Origin: an uncultured Christensenellaceae bacterium
GTDB lineage: Bacteria; Bacillota; Clostridia; Christensenellales; Pumilibacteraceae
NCBI GenBank assembly: GCA_910587455.1
Contig: CAJULK010000006.1
Coordinates: 58,907-122,906 of the forward strand
Reading direction: 5' to 3'
DNA length: 64,000 nucleotides
Part shown: piece after piece, positions 49,228 through 58,785 of the stretch
Position numbering within the stretch: position 1 is the stretch's first letter
How the letters are laid out: each line of letters opens with the position of its first letter
Notes under the pieces: model-generated
What the model was told of the DNA's origin: nothing
Seen by the model: the letters and a program-made list of their open reading frames with translations, nothing else
Databases searched by the model: none
Program-made: the position numbers and the translations under genes

Positions 49228-51315
49228 ATGAAGAAGAAATTTTTCGTTTTGGCGGCGGTGCTTGTCGTGCTCGTTTCAAGCTTGGCTCTTGCGGCGTGCG
49301 GTACGTCTGCCGAAGTCTATTACGAATACAGAAACGGCAATTATATAGAAAGCAGTTATTTCGAGCTTGACGGCGACAAGTATTCCGTCGTCAACGGAGC
49401 GGAAAGTTCGAGCGGTACGGTCAAGATCGACGGTACGTCGCTCACGCTGTACATGAAAGTCGGCGGCAATTCGGTCGAGTGCGGGCGCGGAACGATATCG
49501 GACGGAGTGGTAGCGCTGTTCGATACCAAGGGCGAGCCGTACATCTATTACTGCCTTAAAGGCAAAACGCCGCACGTCGATCCCGAAAAACCGTCCGACG
49601 GCAAGCTGACCGTCGGCGATATCACAGCGGCGATAGACAGGCTTGTAAACGGCGAGCCGTACAAAGCCAACGTCGGCGGCGCGTATTCGAGCGCCGATAA
49701 GCCGGGCGCCGAGCTTTCGGGCAATATCGAAGTTTTGGGCGGCGGGATCATACGCTTCGTGCCGAGCGGTCGGGAAGGTGCCGACGGCGCAGCGAAGCCC
49801 GAAGTTATAGAGTATATCGTCGATACGAACAACGGTTACGTATATACAAGAACGGAAGCGGGATTAGAGTTTAAGCAATATGTTCCGCAGGGCGCCGTCA
49901 TGTATGCGCTCGAACTGTACAAGGCGCAGATAGCTGCGGCGGACGGGCAAAAAGAGATCGCTTTCGACGGGCTTGAATACGACGGCGCGACGCGCACGCT
50001 TACGTTTGACAGAGATTTCGCGGAGGACGTCAACGGCTATCTCGAACCGCTCTACAAAGCGTATTCGAGCAGCAGAAACGTCGAATGGCTCATAAACGCG
50101 TATTTGGAAAAGGCGGCGCCCGGCTCGGGCATCGAACTCGAGGATATTATAGACGACGTCATCGAAAATGCCGTCAAAAACGAAAACGCGACGGTGGGCG
50201 ATACGATCGTCGGCATAGAGCTTGTTACCAAGATGTCGATATCGGATATCTTAAAGAGATACGTTACTGAAGCTCAGTACAAAGAGATAACCGAGCGCAA
50301 ACTCGGCGAAATGCTCATGGGCGCGATAGGATATCTCGAAAGCAGCATAGCGCCCGATCTCAGTTTGGATACGATAATGGGCATGCTCAACGGCGGCGAA
50401 GTAGATATTACAACGTTGCTTAACACGGTTTTTCCCAACGGCTTCGATCGCAACGCGTTCTACGATGCCGCGTTTAAGACAGAAGTTTCTACCGAAGGGC
50501 TCGAAGCCAAACTGTCCGAATATAAAAAACTTTTGATGGTAGGTATTCGCGCGCTTTACGTGGACGATATTATAGACGCTACGCTCGGCAGAGAAAACGC
50601 TCCGTCCGCTCAAGCCGCATTGTATTTTGCGATAAAGAACGGAATTGCGTTTACCAAACTCGACGTCAAGAGCAAGCTGGTGTTCGACGAGGATATGAAC
50701 GTTTCTTCGTTCGAGTTCGATGCGGAAATAGTCCACGGCTATACTGCCGATCCCGACGTCAAGAGCGTGTTTGATGACAATAACTTCAAACTGTCGTTTG
50801 CGATCGGAGTTACCGATTACGATTTCGGCGGAGAAAAGTGGTCGCCCGACGGCAAGTTCGCGCCCGAATCCGCACCCGACGCGTATTATGTTGCGGTCGT
50901 CGATCGGAATAAACTCGGCGACGGCGATATAGTTCTTTATTACGAATGGGGCAACGTGCAATCGCCCGACGTGACCGTAAAATCGGTGAGCTACTCCGAC
51001 GAGAACGGCATTTCGCACGCGCTCGATAATTCGATAGTAAAATACAACGATAACGGTACGTTCGCGTTTACCGCGAGCGGCGTTAAACAGGCGATCGCGA
51101 AAGAGGATTATTCTTATACTACGGGTATAACGGCGCAGTTCGAAGTCGCGGCGGGCGAAAGCACTTACACGCTTACGCTCACGCTCATTACGATGACCGA
51201 CGACGCGGACGGCATGCTCGGCGGACTGCCCGCTATAATCGAAAAGATAATCGAGATCGCCGGCAGCGGAAACGCCCCCGTATCGCCCGACGCAGGCGGG
51301 GGCGGCACTGTGTAA
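49228..51315 (+). CDS. Large surface lipoprotein of unknown function
   Basis: A 695-residue lipoprotein: Lys-rich signal peptide with lipobox LAAC (Cys24). Residues 30-110 are beta-rich with a GTVKIDGTSLTLYMKVGG motif. The middle (120-550) is mixed and contains the amphipathic helical stretches EDIIDDVIENAV and TIVGIELVTKM. The rest is beta-rich, ending in a Gly-rich tail. I do not recognise the family. The ATG follows GTGAGGTG; a longer frame from 49048 is rejected. Confidence 0.75.
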   Translation: MKKKFFVLAAVLVVLVSSLALAACGTSAEVYYEYRNGNYIESSYFELDGDKYSVVNGAESSSGTVKIDGTSLTLYMKVGGNSVECGRGTISDGVVALFDTKGEPYIYYCLKGKTPHVDPEKPSDGKLTVGDITAAIDRLVNGEPYKANVGGAYSSADKPGAELSGNIEVLGGGIIRFVPSGREGADGAAKPEVIEYIVDTNNGYVYTRTEAGLEFKQYVPQGAVMYALELYKAQIAAADGQKEIAFDGLEYDGATRTLTFDRDFAEDVNGYLEPLYKAYSSSRNVEWLINAYLEKAAPGSGIELEDIIDDVIENAVKNENATVGDTIVGIELVTKMSISDILKRYVTEAQYKEITERKLGEMLMGAIGYLESSIAPDLSLDTIMGMLNGGEVDITTLLNTVFPNGFDRNAFYDAAFKTEVSTEGLEAKLSEYKKLLMVGIRALYVDDIIDATLGRENAPSAQAALYFAIKNGIAFTKLDVKSKLVFDEDMNVSSFEFDAEIVHGYTADPDVKSVFDDNNFKLSFAIGVTDYDFGGEKWSPDGKFAPESAPDAYYVAVVDRNKLGDGDIVLYYEWGNVQSPDVTVKSVSYSDENGISHALDNSIVKYNDNGTFAFTASGVKQAIAKEDYSYTTGITAQFEVAAGESTYTLTLTLITMTDDADGMLGGLPAIIEKIIEIAGSGNAPVSPDAGGGGTV

Positions 51316-51345
51316 TACATCGCCGCAATGCGGATATCCAAACGA

Positions 51346-51375
51346 TTGACAAACGGCATGATTGCGTGATAAAAT
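51346..51375 (+). promoter_or_regulatory. Promoter with no room for a leader (site 4)
   Basis: TTGACA (51346-51351), 18-bp spacer, TAAAAT (51370-51375); the ecfA1 ATG begins at 51382, 7 nt after the last -10 base. GATAAA (51368-51373) is an alternative -10. Confidence 0.65.
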
Positions 51376-51381
51376 GCAGTC

Positions 51382-52233
51382 ATGCCGTTTTTGGAATTGA
51401 AAAACGTCGATTACTCGTACCCGAGCGGTGACAGCGACTATATTCAAGCTCTTTCCGACGTAAGTCTTAATGTGGAAAAGGGCGAGTTCGTGGCGCTCGT
51501 AGGCTGCAACGGCTCGGGCAAGTCCACGCTTGCACGCATATGCAACGGACTGATCCTGCCCGATCGCGGCGATGTGCTCGTAGACGGGCTGAGCACGTCG
51601 GACAAGCGCAATCTTTACGAGATACGCAAAAAGATAGGCGTGGTTTTTCAAAATCCCGATAATCAAATGGTCACGACGATAGTGGAGGACGACATTGCGT
51701 TCGGCCCCGAAAACCTCGGGCTTCCTCCGTCCGAAATACGCGAACGCGTCGATTGGGCGCTCGACTGCGTGGGTATGAAAGAGTACGCCAAGAGCGGTCC
51801 GCTTCGGCTTTCGGGCGGACAGAAGCAGCGCGTAGCCATAGCGGGCGTGCTCGCGATAAAGCCCGAACTCATGGTGCTCGACGAAGCGACGGGAATGCTC
51901 GATCCCGACGGGCGCAGAGAAGTTTTGGACGTCGTAACAAAGCTCAACCGCGACGAAAACATGGCGGTCATTATGATCACGCATTTTATGGAAGAAGCCG
52001 CGCTCGCCGACAGGATAATCATTATGAACGGCGGACGCAAGGTCGCGGACGGCGGCAAAGAGCTGTTTGCCGCGCCCGAAGTTTTTACGGACGCGGGGCT
52101 AGATCTTCCCATACCCGTGCGCGTAGCGGGCAAGCTTAAAGCGCGCGGCATGGACGTGGGCTGTCCGCTCGATATAGACGGGTTTGTTGCGGCGGTCGCC
52201 GCCAAGCTCGGCAAAGAGGCGGGCGACGCATGA
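51382..52233 (+). CDS. ecfA1: ECF transporter ATPase A1
   Basis: A 283-residue ABC ATPase of the energy-coupling-factor module that powers vitamin and metal uptake. It has Walker A GCNGSGKST, Q-loop VFQNPDNQMV, signature LSGGQKQRVAIAG and Walker B LMVLDEATGMLDP. The QNPD motif marks the A1 group. No Shine-Dalgarno sequence precedes the ATG. It overlaps ecfA2 by 4 nt. No S component is nearby, as is normal for shared (group II) modules. Confidence 0.93.
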   Translation: MPFLELKNVDYSYPSGDSDYIQALSDVSLNVEKGEFVALVGCNGSGKSTLARICNGLILPDRGDVLVDGLSTSDKRNLYEIRKKIGVVFQNPDNQMVTTIVEDDIAFGPENLGLPPSEIRERVDWALDCVGMKEYAKSGPLRLSGGQKQRVAIAGVLAIKPELMVLDEATGMLDPDGRREVLDVVTKLNRDENMAVIMITHFMEEAALADRIIIMNGGRKVADGGKELFAAPEVFTDAGLDLPIPVRVAGKLKARGMDVGCPLDIDGFVAAVAAKLGKEAGDA

Positions 52234-53084
52234 TATCCGTAAAGAATCTTTCGTATGTATACAGTCCCAAAACGCCGTTTACAAAACAGGCGCTTTTCGA
52301 TATAAACTTCGATATCGCGGACGGTGATTTTTTCGGCATTATCGGAAGTACGGGCGCAGGCAAATCGACGCTCGTCTCGCACTTCAATGCGCTTACGCGT
52401 ATACAGAAAAAGAGCGGCACGGTTATCGTGGACGACATGGATCTGTCGGTCAAAAAACTCGATCTCAAAAGATTGCGGGCAAAGGTCGGCATGGTGTTTC
52501 AGTATCCCGAGCATCAGCTTTTCGACGATACCGTCGAAAAGGACGTGCGGTTCGGACCGAAAAACCTGGGGCTTTCCGCAGACGAGCAGAAAGCGCGCGC
52601 AAAAAACGCAATAGAGCTTGTCGGGCTCGATTACGCCGCGATCGCCGAGCGTTCGCCGTTCGAGCTTTCGGGCGGACAGAAGCGTCGAGTCGCGCTTGCC
52701 GGCGTGCTCGCCATGCAACCCGAAATATTGGTTCTCGACGAACCGACGGCCGGGCTCGATCCCGTCGGCAAGCGCGAGATCATGGAGCTTATCGTGCGCA
52801 TCAAATCGGTGTGTCCGACGGTAGTCATGATATCGCACAATATGGACGAGATCGCGGCGTACTGTAACAGGATAGCGGTGCTCGGACACGGCAAGCTCAT
52901 AGGCGTATTTACGCCCAAAGAACTTTTCGGCTCGCGCGAGCTGCTCGAAAAAAGCGACGTCAATCTTCCGCTCGTCACCGAGATAGCGTCGCGGCTGAAC
53001 GCCGCGGGAGTGGATATAGATCCATCGATCCTTACGGAGAGCGAGCTTACCGAAGCTGTATTAAAGGCAGGCGGATATGCGTGA
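52230..53084 (+). CDS. ecfA2: ECF transporter ATPase A2
   Basis: A 284-residue partner ATPase: Walker A GSTGAGKST, Q-loop VFQYPEHQLFDDTV (YPEHQLF is the A2 mark), signature LSGGQKRRVALAG and Walker B ILVLDEPTAGLDP. Starts within the ecfA1 stop and overlaps ecfT by 8 nt, so the three are translationally coupled. Confidence 0.94.
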   Translation: MISVKNLSYVYSPKTPFTKQALFDINFDIADGDFFGIIGSTGAGKSTLVSHFNALTRIQKKSGTVIVDDMDLSVKKLDLKRLRAKVGMVFQYPEHQLFDDTVEKDVRFGPKNLGLSADEQKARAKNAIELVGLDYAAIAERSPFELSGGQKRRVALAGVLAMQPEILVLDEPTAGLDPVGKREIMELIVRIKSVCPTVVMISHNMDEIAAYCNRIAVLGHGKLIGVFTPKELFGSRELLEKSDVNLPLVTEIASRLNAAGVDIDPSILTESELTEAVLKAGGYA

Positions 53085-53916
53085 CGTAACATTGGGGCAG
53101 TACTACCCGTCGAATTCATTGGTGCACCGCGCCGATCCGCGGTTCAAGCTCGTGATACTTTTGCTCTTTCTGATAATGGTATTCTTTTGCGAGAGCTTTT
53201 TGTCGTTCGGATTTTTGACGCTGTTTGTAATAATCACGGTCGCGCTTTCGCGCGTGCCGCCGCTCAAAGTCTTGAAAGGTTTGCGCATGATCATAGTCGT
53301 CGTTTTGATAACGACCGTTTTGATGCTCGTGTTCTACACGGACGCGGACAGCGAGCCGCTTTGCGAGTGGGGAATATTCCATATATATCTCAGCGGCATT
53401 TATGCGGCGGTCAAGCTCGCTTGGCGGCTCATGCTGTTGGTGCTCATGCCCACCGTGCTCACTCTGACTTCCACGCCGACCGAGCTGTGCGACGGGTTGG
53501 AAAGCCTGTTGTATCCGCTCAAAAAGATCAAATTTCCGGTGCACGAGCTTGCGCTCATCATGAGCATTGCGCTGCGGCTCATACCCACGCTCATAGAAGA
53601 AACGGACAAGATAAAGAACGCGCAGAAGGCGCGCGGCGCGGCGTTCGAATCGCGCAATCCGTTTAAGAAGGTAAAAGCTATGCTGCCCGTTCTTATCCCG
53701 CTTTTCGTGTCGAGCTTCCGCCGAGCGGACGACCTCGCCGACGCTATGGACAGCCGCTGTTACCGCGGCGCAAAGGGTCGTACGCGCATGAAAGTTTTGC
53801 ACTGCCGCGTCGGCGACTTTATAGCGCTCATAATGTGGTGCGCCGTGTTCGCGGCGGTGCTGTTCCTCAAATATAATTGGTTCGGCTGGGAATTTATCAC
53901 TATGCTGTCGCTCTGA
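53077..53916 (+). CDS. ecfT: ECF transporter transmembrane subunit T
   Basis: A 279-residue membrane protein with five or six helices. The start LGQYYPSNSLVHRADPRFKL is typical of EcfT. The two coupling-helix motifs are ARG-like QKARGAAFESR and DAMDSRCYRGAKGRTRM, which bind the ATPases. It follows ecfA2 with an 8-nt overlap; truA comes next, as in other Firmicutes. Confidence 0.93.
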   Translation: MRDVTLGQYYPSNSLVHRADPRFKLVILLLFLIMVFFCESFLSFGFLTLFVIITVALSRVPPLKVLKGLRMIIVVVLITTVLMLVFYTDADSEPLCEWGIFHIYLSGIYAAVKLAWRLMLLVLMPTVLTLTSTPTELCDGLESLLYPLKKIKFPVHELALIMSIALRLIPTLIEETDKIKNAQKARGAAFESRNPFKKVKAMLPVLIPLFVSSFRRADDLADAMDSRCYRGAKGRTRMKVLHCRVGDFIALIMWCAVFAAVLFLKYNWFGWEFITMLSL

Positions 53917-53947
53917 CGCGCGGCATACGAAACGGGAAAAAAGCGCT

Positions 53948-54676
53948 ATGCGTTACAGAATAGAATTAAGTTACGACGGCTCGGACTTTTGCGGGTGGCA
54001 GAGCCAGCCGAACGGGTCGAGCATACAGGACGCCGCGGAAGCCGCCGTCGAAAAACTGTTCGGCTGCCGCGCGCGCGTTACGGGCTCGGGAAGGACGGAC
54101 GCAGGCGTGCACGCGATACGTCAGGTCGCGCATTTCGACTGCGAAAAAGACCTGCCCGACAAAACGGTCGTCGGCGGACTGAACGCGTATCTGCCGCGCA
54201 CGGTGCGTGTGCTTTCCGCATGCAAGGCGGAGAACGGGTTCGACGCGCGAAAGAGCGCCCGAAAAAAGACGTACATGTATTTGATGTACCGCGGTTCGGA
54301 GTCGCCGCTGCTTTATAAACGCGCGCTGTGCGTTGGCGAAGCGGATGCGGACGCTATGAGAAAAGCTGCGCAAGCCGTGGTCGGCACTCACGATTTTGCG
54401 GCGTTCAAGGCGGCGGGGAGCGGAGCTAAAACTTCGGTGCGTACGGTGTACTCGGCGAGTATCGACGACGACGGCAAGTTTATCAGGTTTTATATAACCG
54501 CAGACGGCTTTTTATACAATATGGTGCGCATCATAGTCGGGCAGCTCGTAAAAGCGGGGCGCGGCGGCGACGTGAACATGACCGAAATAATCGAGTCGGC
54601 GGACAGAACGCGAGCAAAAGAGACGGCGCCGCCGTACGGACTGTATCTGTATTCGGTCGATTACGGCGATGAGTGA
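53948..54676 (+). CDS. truA: tRNA pseudouridine(38-40) synthase TruA
   Basis: A 242-residue enzyme that isomerises uridines 38-40 of tRNA anticodon arms. Catalytic Asp51 lies in GSGRTDAGVHA. The start YRIELSYDGSDFCGWQSQP and the late FLYNMVRIIVGQLVKAGRG are family motifs. Last gene of the ECF operon; the usual rplM-rpsI that follow in many Firmicutes are absent. Confidence 0.96.
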   Translation: MRYRIELSYDGSDFCGWQSQPNGSSIQDAAEAAVEKLFGCRARVTGSGRTDAGVHAIRQVAHFDCEKDLPDKTVVGGLNAYLPRTVRVLSACKAENGFDARKSARKKTYMYLMYRGSESPLLYKRALCVGEADADAMRKAAQAVVGTHDFAAFKAAGSGAKTSVRTVYSASIDDDGKFIRFYITADGFLYNMVRIIVGQLVKAGRGGDVNMTEIIESADRTRAKETAPPYGLYLYSVDYGDE

Positions 54677-54726
54677 GGAAAAAACCTTACGAAACCGTCC
54701 TTGAACGCTGTTGATTTTCAAAACAG

Positions 54727-54755
54727 TTGACATGCGCCCTTATATGTACTATAAT
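54727..54755 (+). promoter_or_regulatory. Promoter of the membrane glycosyltransferase
   Basis: TTGACA (54727-54732), 17-bp spacer, TATAAT (54750-54755). Confidence 0.88.
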
Positions 54756-54783
54756 AACGTAAATATCTGTTCGGTCGGGTAGT

Positions 54784-56109
54784 ATGTGGTACGAGATTCT
54801 ATATCGCGTTATGAGCATAATAAATTATGTTGTTCTGATAATAATAGCGATTCCGCTGTTGTTGCAGATTTTTTATGTGCTCATGTTTTTCGTGCCTAAA
54901 AAGAAATGGAAAAAAAGCGAGGTAAAGGGGCGCATAGCCTATCTTATTCCCGCGCACAACGAAGAAAGCGTTATTTTCGATACGGTCAAAAATCTTGTGG
55001 AAAAGCAGAACTATCCTCGCGATAAATTCGACGTGTACGTGGTGGCGGACAACTGTACCGACCGTACCGCCGAGTTAGCCGAAAAGGCGGGCGCAATAGT
55101 GCTCGTTCACGATGACCCCGATCCGGCGCACCATATGGCGCTGTATCCGCTTAAATACGGTATAGACTACCTTATGAGCATTACCGAAAACCCGTACGAT
55201 ATGGTCGTCCACCTCGACGCGGACAACCATGTCAACGACGAGTTTTCTTCGCTTATGAACGACGCTTTTCAATCGGGCGTCGATCTCGCGCGGCCGTACG
55301 AGGGCGCGCTCAACGCCACGCAGAACTTTTTCACCAAAGCGTGTACGATGTTCTACGTGTTCGATTCGCGGTTCGGCAGCCGTATGCGCGAGCGGCTTCA
55401 TCTTGCCGCGCATGTCAACGGCAGCGGCGCGATGATGAGCATGCGGATGCTGAAAGCCACGGGCGGTTACGACAGCGTTTCCATATCGGACGATACCGAA
55501 TATTGGTTTAATCGTCTGTTCGACGGATACAAGGGTCATTTCGTAGAGGACGCCGTCGTGTACGAGGACATGCCGTCGTCGCTCAAAGACACATATAACC
55601 GAAATAAGCGCATCGGCAGCGGCAGCATGAAACTGCTTAAATCCAAACTGTTCCGAATGTTGGGCAAGTTTTTCACTACGGGACGGTTTTCGTTCCTCGA
55701 AGTGTTTTTGACGTTTATATTTACGTTTCTCACCGTCATTCTCGCGACGTGGATACCCGTTTATTACATATTCGGCTTCTTGTTCACGGGCTTTGCGGCG
55801 TACGGCAAGATTGACGTAACGATGTATCCGCCCGAATACTACTACAACACTTTTTGGGGCACAATATTCATTCTCGGCGGAATACTCGTAGGGCTGTTTG
55901 TGCTGTTCGGGTACTTGCAGGCGCTGTTTCTTGTAATTACCGATTACAAAAAGATAGGCGCGAAAAAACGCAGAGAGCTTGCTTCGGCGGTTTTGCTGTT
56001 CCCGTTCTTTTTGATGCTCTACTCGGTTACGATAAGCATAGGCGCGATGTCAAAGCCCAAGTGGGGCAAGGTAGAGCGCAACGCGCCGCCGCCGACCGCC
56101 GCCGATTAG
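54784..56109 (+). CDS. Membrane-bound family 2 glycosyltransferase
   Basis: A 441-residue GT2 with an N-terminal helix (residues 10-37) and three to four C-terminal helices. The cytosolic domain has AYLIPAHNEESVIFDTV, VVADNCTDRTAE, VHLDADNHV (DAD) and SISDDTEYWFNRL. This is the layout of processive synthases (cellulose/PNAG type), but a clear QxxRW motif is not seen; the region reads NRNKRIGSGS. It may be a non-processive lipid or wall glycosyltransferase. Ribosome site CGGGTA is weak. Confidence 0.82.
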   Translation: MWYEILYRVMSIINYVVLIIIAIPLLLQIFYVLMFFVPKKKWKKSEVKGRIAYLIPAHNEESVIFDTVKNLVEKQNYPRDKFDVYVVADNCTDRTAELAEKAGAIVLVHDDPDPAHHMALYPLKYGIDYLMSITENPYDMVVHLDADNHVNDEFSSLMNDAFQSGVDLARPYEGALNATQNFFTKACTMFYVFDSRFGSRMRERLHLAAHVNGSGAMMSMRMLKATGGYDSVSISDDTEYWFNRLFDGYKGHFVEDAVVYEDMPSSLKDTYNRNKRIGSGSMKLLKSKLFRMLGKFFTTGRFSFLEVFLTFIFTFLTVILATWIPVYYIFGFLFTGFAAYGKIDVTMYPPEYYYNTFWGTIFILGGILVGLFVLFGYLQALFLVITDYKKIGAKKRRELASAVLLFPFFLMLYSVTISIGAMSKPKWGKVERNAPPPTAAD

Positions 56110-56154
56110 TGTCGGGCAATAACACGAACGGATTGTTGAGGACGGTTTATCCGA

Positions 56155-57120
56155 ATGATCGAACAAACTGAAAACGCGGGCATTCCCGCGCTCAAAATAG
56201 AAAATCTCGTCAAGGCATACGGCGACGTCAAAGCCGTGAACGATATTTCGTTCGAGGTCGGCAGAGGCTCGCTGTTTGCGTTTCTCGGGATAAACGGTGC
56301 CGGCAAGTCCACCACGATAAATATAATCTGTTCTATACTCAAAAAGGACGCTGGCAAAATATATGTGGGCGGTCACGACCTCGACAAAGACCCGTACGCA
56401 ATAAAGCGCGATCTCGGCATCGTGTATCAGTCGAGCGTGCTCGATAAAGAGCTTACGGTCAAGCAAAACTTGGAGATACGCACGTCCTTTTACGGGTTGC
56501 CGCGCGACGTAAAAAAGAAGAACATCAAAGACATAATAGAGCTATTGGAACTCGAACCGATCCTCAACCGCAGTGTCGGCACGCTGTCGGGCGGGCAGCT
56601 GCGGCGCGTAGATATCGCGCGCGCAATGGTTCACCGTCCCAAGCTGTTGATACTCGACGAGCCGACGACAGGGCTCGATCCCAAAACGCGGCTCGCGGTG
56701 TGGGCGCTCATCGACAAGATCAGACAGGAAAACAGCATGACGGTTTTTCTCACAACGCATTATCTCGAGGAAGCCGAGCGCGCGACCGACGTAGTGATCA
56801 TGGACAAGGGCAGGATCATCGCGCACGGCACGCCCAACGATCTTAAAAACAAGTTTTCGACGGACAGCCTTTACGGGTACATGCCGAGGTCGGACGGGTT
56901 TGAAAAGAAACTTGCCGAGTCGGGGCTGGATTTTGTTTACGACGCCGAACGCGGCGCGTATAAAATATCGGTAGAGAACACCGCGAAGGCAAAAGCGCTG
57001 TTGGAAAAGTTTTCCGAGCTTGACGACGCGGAGCTTATAAAAGGCAATATGGACGACGTTTTCCTTAACGTCACGGGCAAGAATATACGAATACTCGGAG
57101 ACGGCGATGAAAACGGCTAA
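56155..57120 (+). CDS. ABC-2 type exporter ATPase (DrrA-like)
   Basis: A 321-residue ATPase with Walker A GINGAGKST, Q-loop VYQSSVLDKELT, signature LSGGQLRRVDIAR and Walker B LLILDEPTTGLDP. The C-terminal 80 residues form the usual DrrA extension. With the following permease, overlapped by 14 nt, it makes an exporter for a drug, lipid or polysaccharide. Confidence 0.9.
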   Translation: MIEQTENAGIPALKIENLVKAYGDVKAVNDISFEVGRGSLFAFLGINGAGKSTTINIICSILKKDAGKIYVGGHDLDKDPYAIKRDLGIVYQSSVLDKELTVKQNLEIRTSFYGLPRDVKKKNIKDIIELLELEPILNRSVGTLSGGQLRRVDIARAMVHRPKLLILDEPTTGLDPKTRLAVWALIDKIRQENSMTVFLTTHYLEEAERATDVVIMDKGRIIAHGTPNDLKNKFSTDSLYGYMPRSDGFEKKLAESGLDFVYDAERGAYKISVENTAKAKALLEKFSELDDAELIKGNMDDVFLNVTGKNIRILGDGDENG

Positions 57121-58117
57121 AACAAAATCGGGATATTGGGAAGAGTTCTGGCAGCTCACGCGCCGCCATCTGCTTGTGTTTTTCAGAAACAAAGTGCGTA
57201 TATTTTTTACGCTCATGGTGCCGTTTATAATATTCGTAATATATATTCTTTTCTTGCGCGATCTCGAACTCGGCATGGCTAACAATATTCTCGAAAAGCT
57301 GGGCAAAGAGTACGACGTGTCGTTGACTTCGGACGCGACGCTTATTTCGCATATAAACACGATAGTGGACTCGTGGATGATGAGCGGGATCATTGCCATA
57401 TGCACCATCACGGTATCGTTTCAGGCTTGCACGACGATAGTCAACGACAGAGAGCACGGCGTCAACCGCGATTTCGTATCGTCGCCCATAAGTCACAACC
57501 TGCTTATAGGCAGTTATTTCCTGTTTAACATTATCGTGACGGTGCTTGTGTGCTTCGTGTTCATACTGTGCTGTCTTATCTATCTTGCCTGTCTCGGCGA
57601 GTTTATGATCACGTTTGTCGATTTCCTGACTATATTCGCAACGCTATTGTTCTCGTCGGTCAGCTCGGTATTGCTTACGGTTTTCATATCGTCGTTCATA
57701 TCGCGCGACGCGACAATGGCGAGCGTAAACACCATATTCTCGACTGCCGTCGGGTTTCTTATAGGCGCATATATGCCGCTCGCCATGATGCCCGATTGGG
57801 CGCAAAACATCTGCGCGTTCTTCCCCGGCACGTATTCTTGTTCCATGCTCAGGTACGCGTTTTTATCAACGCCGAGCAAGGAGCTTATATCGTATATAGG
57901 TACGCTCGGACTGCCGTTTGCCGACGAGCTTGTCGCGCAGGTCACGTCGAGCTTCGGCTTCGGCATCAAATTTTTCGGCACCGACGTCGCGACGAACTAT
58001 CAGTCGCTCGCGCAGTTCGTGTTTATAGCGGTGCTTATAGCTGCCAACGTAGTGTCGGGTAAAAAACTGATCTCCGTTATCGGCAGCATGGGTAAAAGAA
58101 TAAAAAAGAAAAAATAA
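57107..58117 (+). CDS. ABC-2 type exporter permease
   Basis: A 336-residue permease with six helices and a large loop after the first (residues 45-85). The start is followed by WQLTRRHLLVFFRNKVRIFF, typical of the ABC2_membrane family. The C-terminus is basic (MGKRIKKKK). It overlaps the ATPase gene by 14 nt. Cargo unknown. Confidence 0.88.
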   Translation: MKTAKTKSGYWEEFWQLTRRHLLVFFRNKVRIFFTLMVPFIIFVIYILFLRDLELGMANNILEKLGKEYDVSLTSDATLISHINTIVDSWMMSGIIAICTITVSFQACTTIVNDREHGVNRDFVSSPISHNLLIGSYFLFNIIVTVLVCFVFILCCLIYLACLGEFMITFVDFLTIFATLLFSSVSSVLLTVFISSFISRDATMASVNTIFSTAVGFLIGAYMPLAMMPDWAQNICAFFPGTYSCSMLRYAFLSTPSKELISYIGTLGLPFADELVAQVTSSFGFGIKFFGTDVATNYQSLAQFVFIAVLIAANVVSGKKLISVIGSMGKRIKKKK

Positions 58118-58181
58118 ACGCGGTCACGGTCGGCAGCTGGGTTTATGCCGCCGCATCCGACCGCAAAGCGAGGGTTTTGGA

Positions 58182-58769
58182 ATGAACGACAGACTTATCA
58201 CCGTTACGTATTCGGTTCGCGACGAGCTTGTCGCCGACACGGTAAAACTGTCTTTGCGCGCCGTCGGCGAAGCAAAAAAGTACGAGGAAGCCGCGGCGAA
58301 AGCCGAAAAGCTCGCGGGCGACGCCGTGTCTGGCTTGAAGGAACTCGGGCTCGATCCGCGGTCGTCGGGGATAAACGTGTGCGCGATCCGTGCCGACAAA
58401 AAGGTGAGCGGCTACCGCGCCGTGCGGTCGTACTCGGTCGAGTTTGCGGTATCGGACAATATGCTCGGCGCGGCGCTCGACGCACTGTCGGCATGCGAAT
58501 GTGAATTCGCCGTCGCGTTCGCGTTGAAAGACGGTTCTCACCGCGACAGGCTTTTGACCGAAGCGGTAAAGGGCGCAAGATCGCGCGCGGAAGTAATAGC
58601 CGCGGCGGACGGAGTGAGGCTCGGCGCGCTCGCAAAAGCGGAACATATGTCGTCCGACGTCGCGCGACCCGCAATGATGTTCGCGCGAAGCGCTATGAAT
58701 TCGGCGGACGCCGAGCCCGAGCGCATAGCGGTCGAGCAGTCCGTCACGTGCGCGTGGCATATAGAATAA
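58182..58769 (+). CDS. SIMPL (DUF541) domain protein
   Basis: A 195-residue protein with the SIMPL pattern: ITVTYSVRDELVADTVKLSL start, YRAVRSYSVEFAVSDN and a central alanine-rich helix AVKGARSRAEVIAAADGVRLG. Known members are often secreted or periplasmic, but this one has no signal peptide. The ATG follows a GGTTTTGGA stretch. Function unknown; it is the last gene before the repeat-rich gap. Confidence 0.78.
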   Translation: MNDRLITVTYSVRDELVADTVKLSLRAVGEAKKYEEAAAKAEKLAGDAVSGLKELGLDPRSSGINVCAIRADKKVSGYRAVRSYSVEFAVSDNMLGAALDALSACECEFAVAFALKDGSHRDRLLTEAVKGARSRAEVIAAADGVRLGALAKAEHMSSDVARPAMMFARSAMNSADAEPERIAVEQSVTCAWHIE

Positions 58770-58785
58770 GGAAGGATACGGTTGA

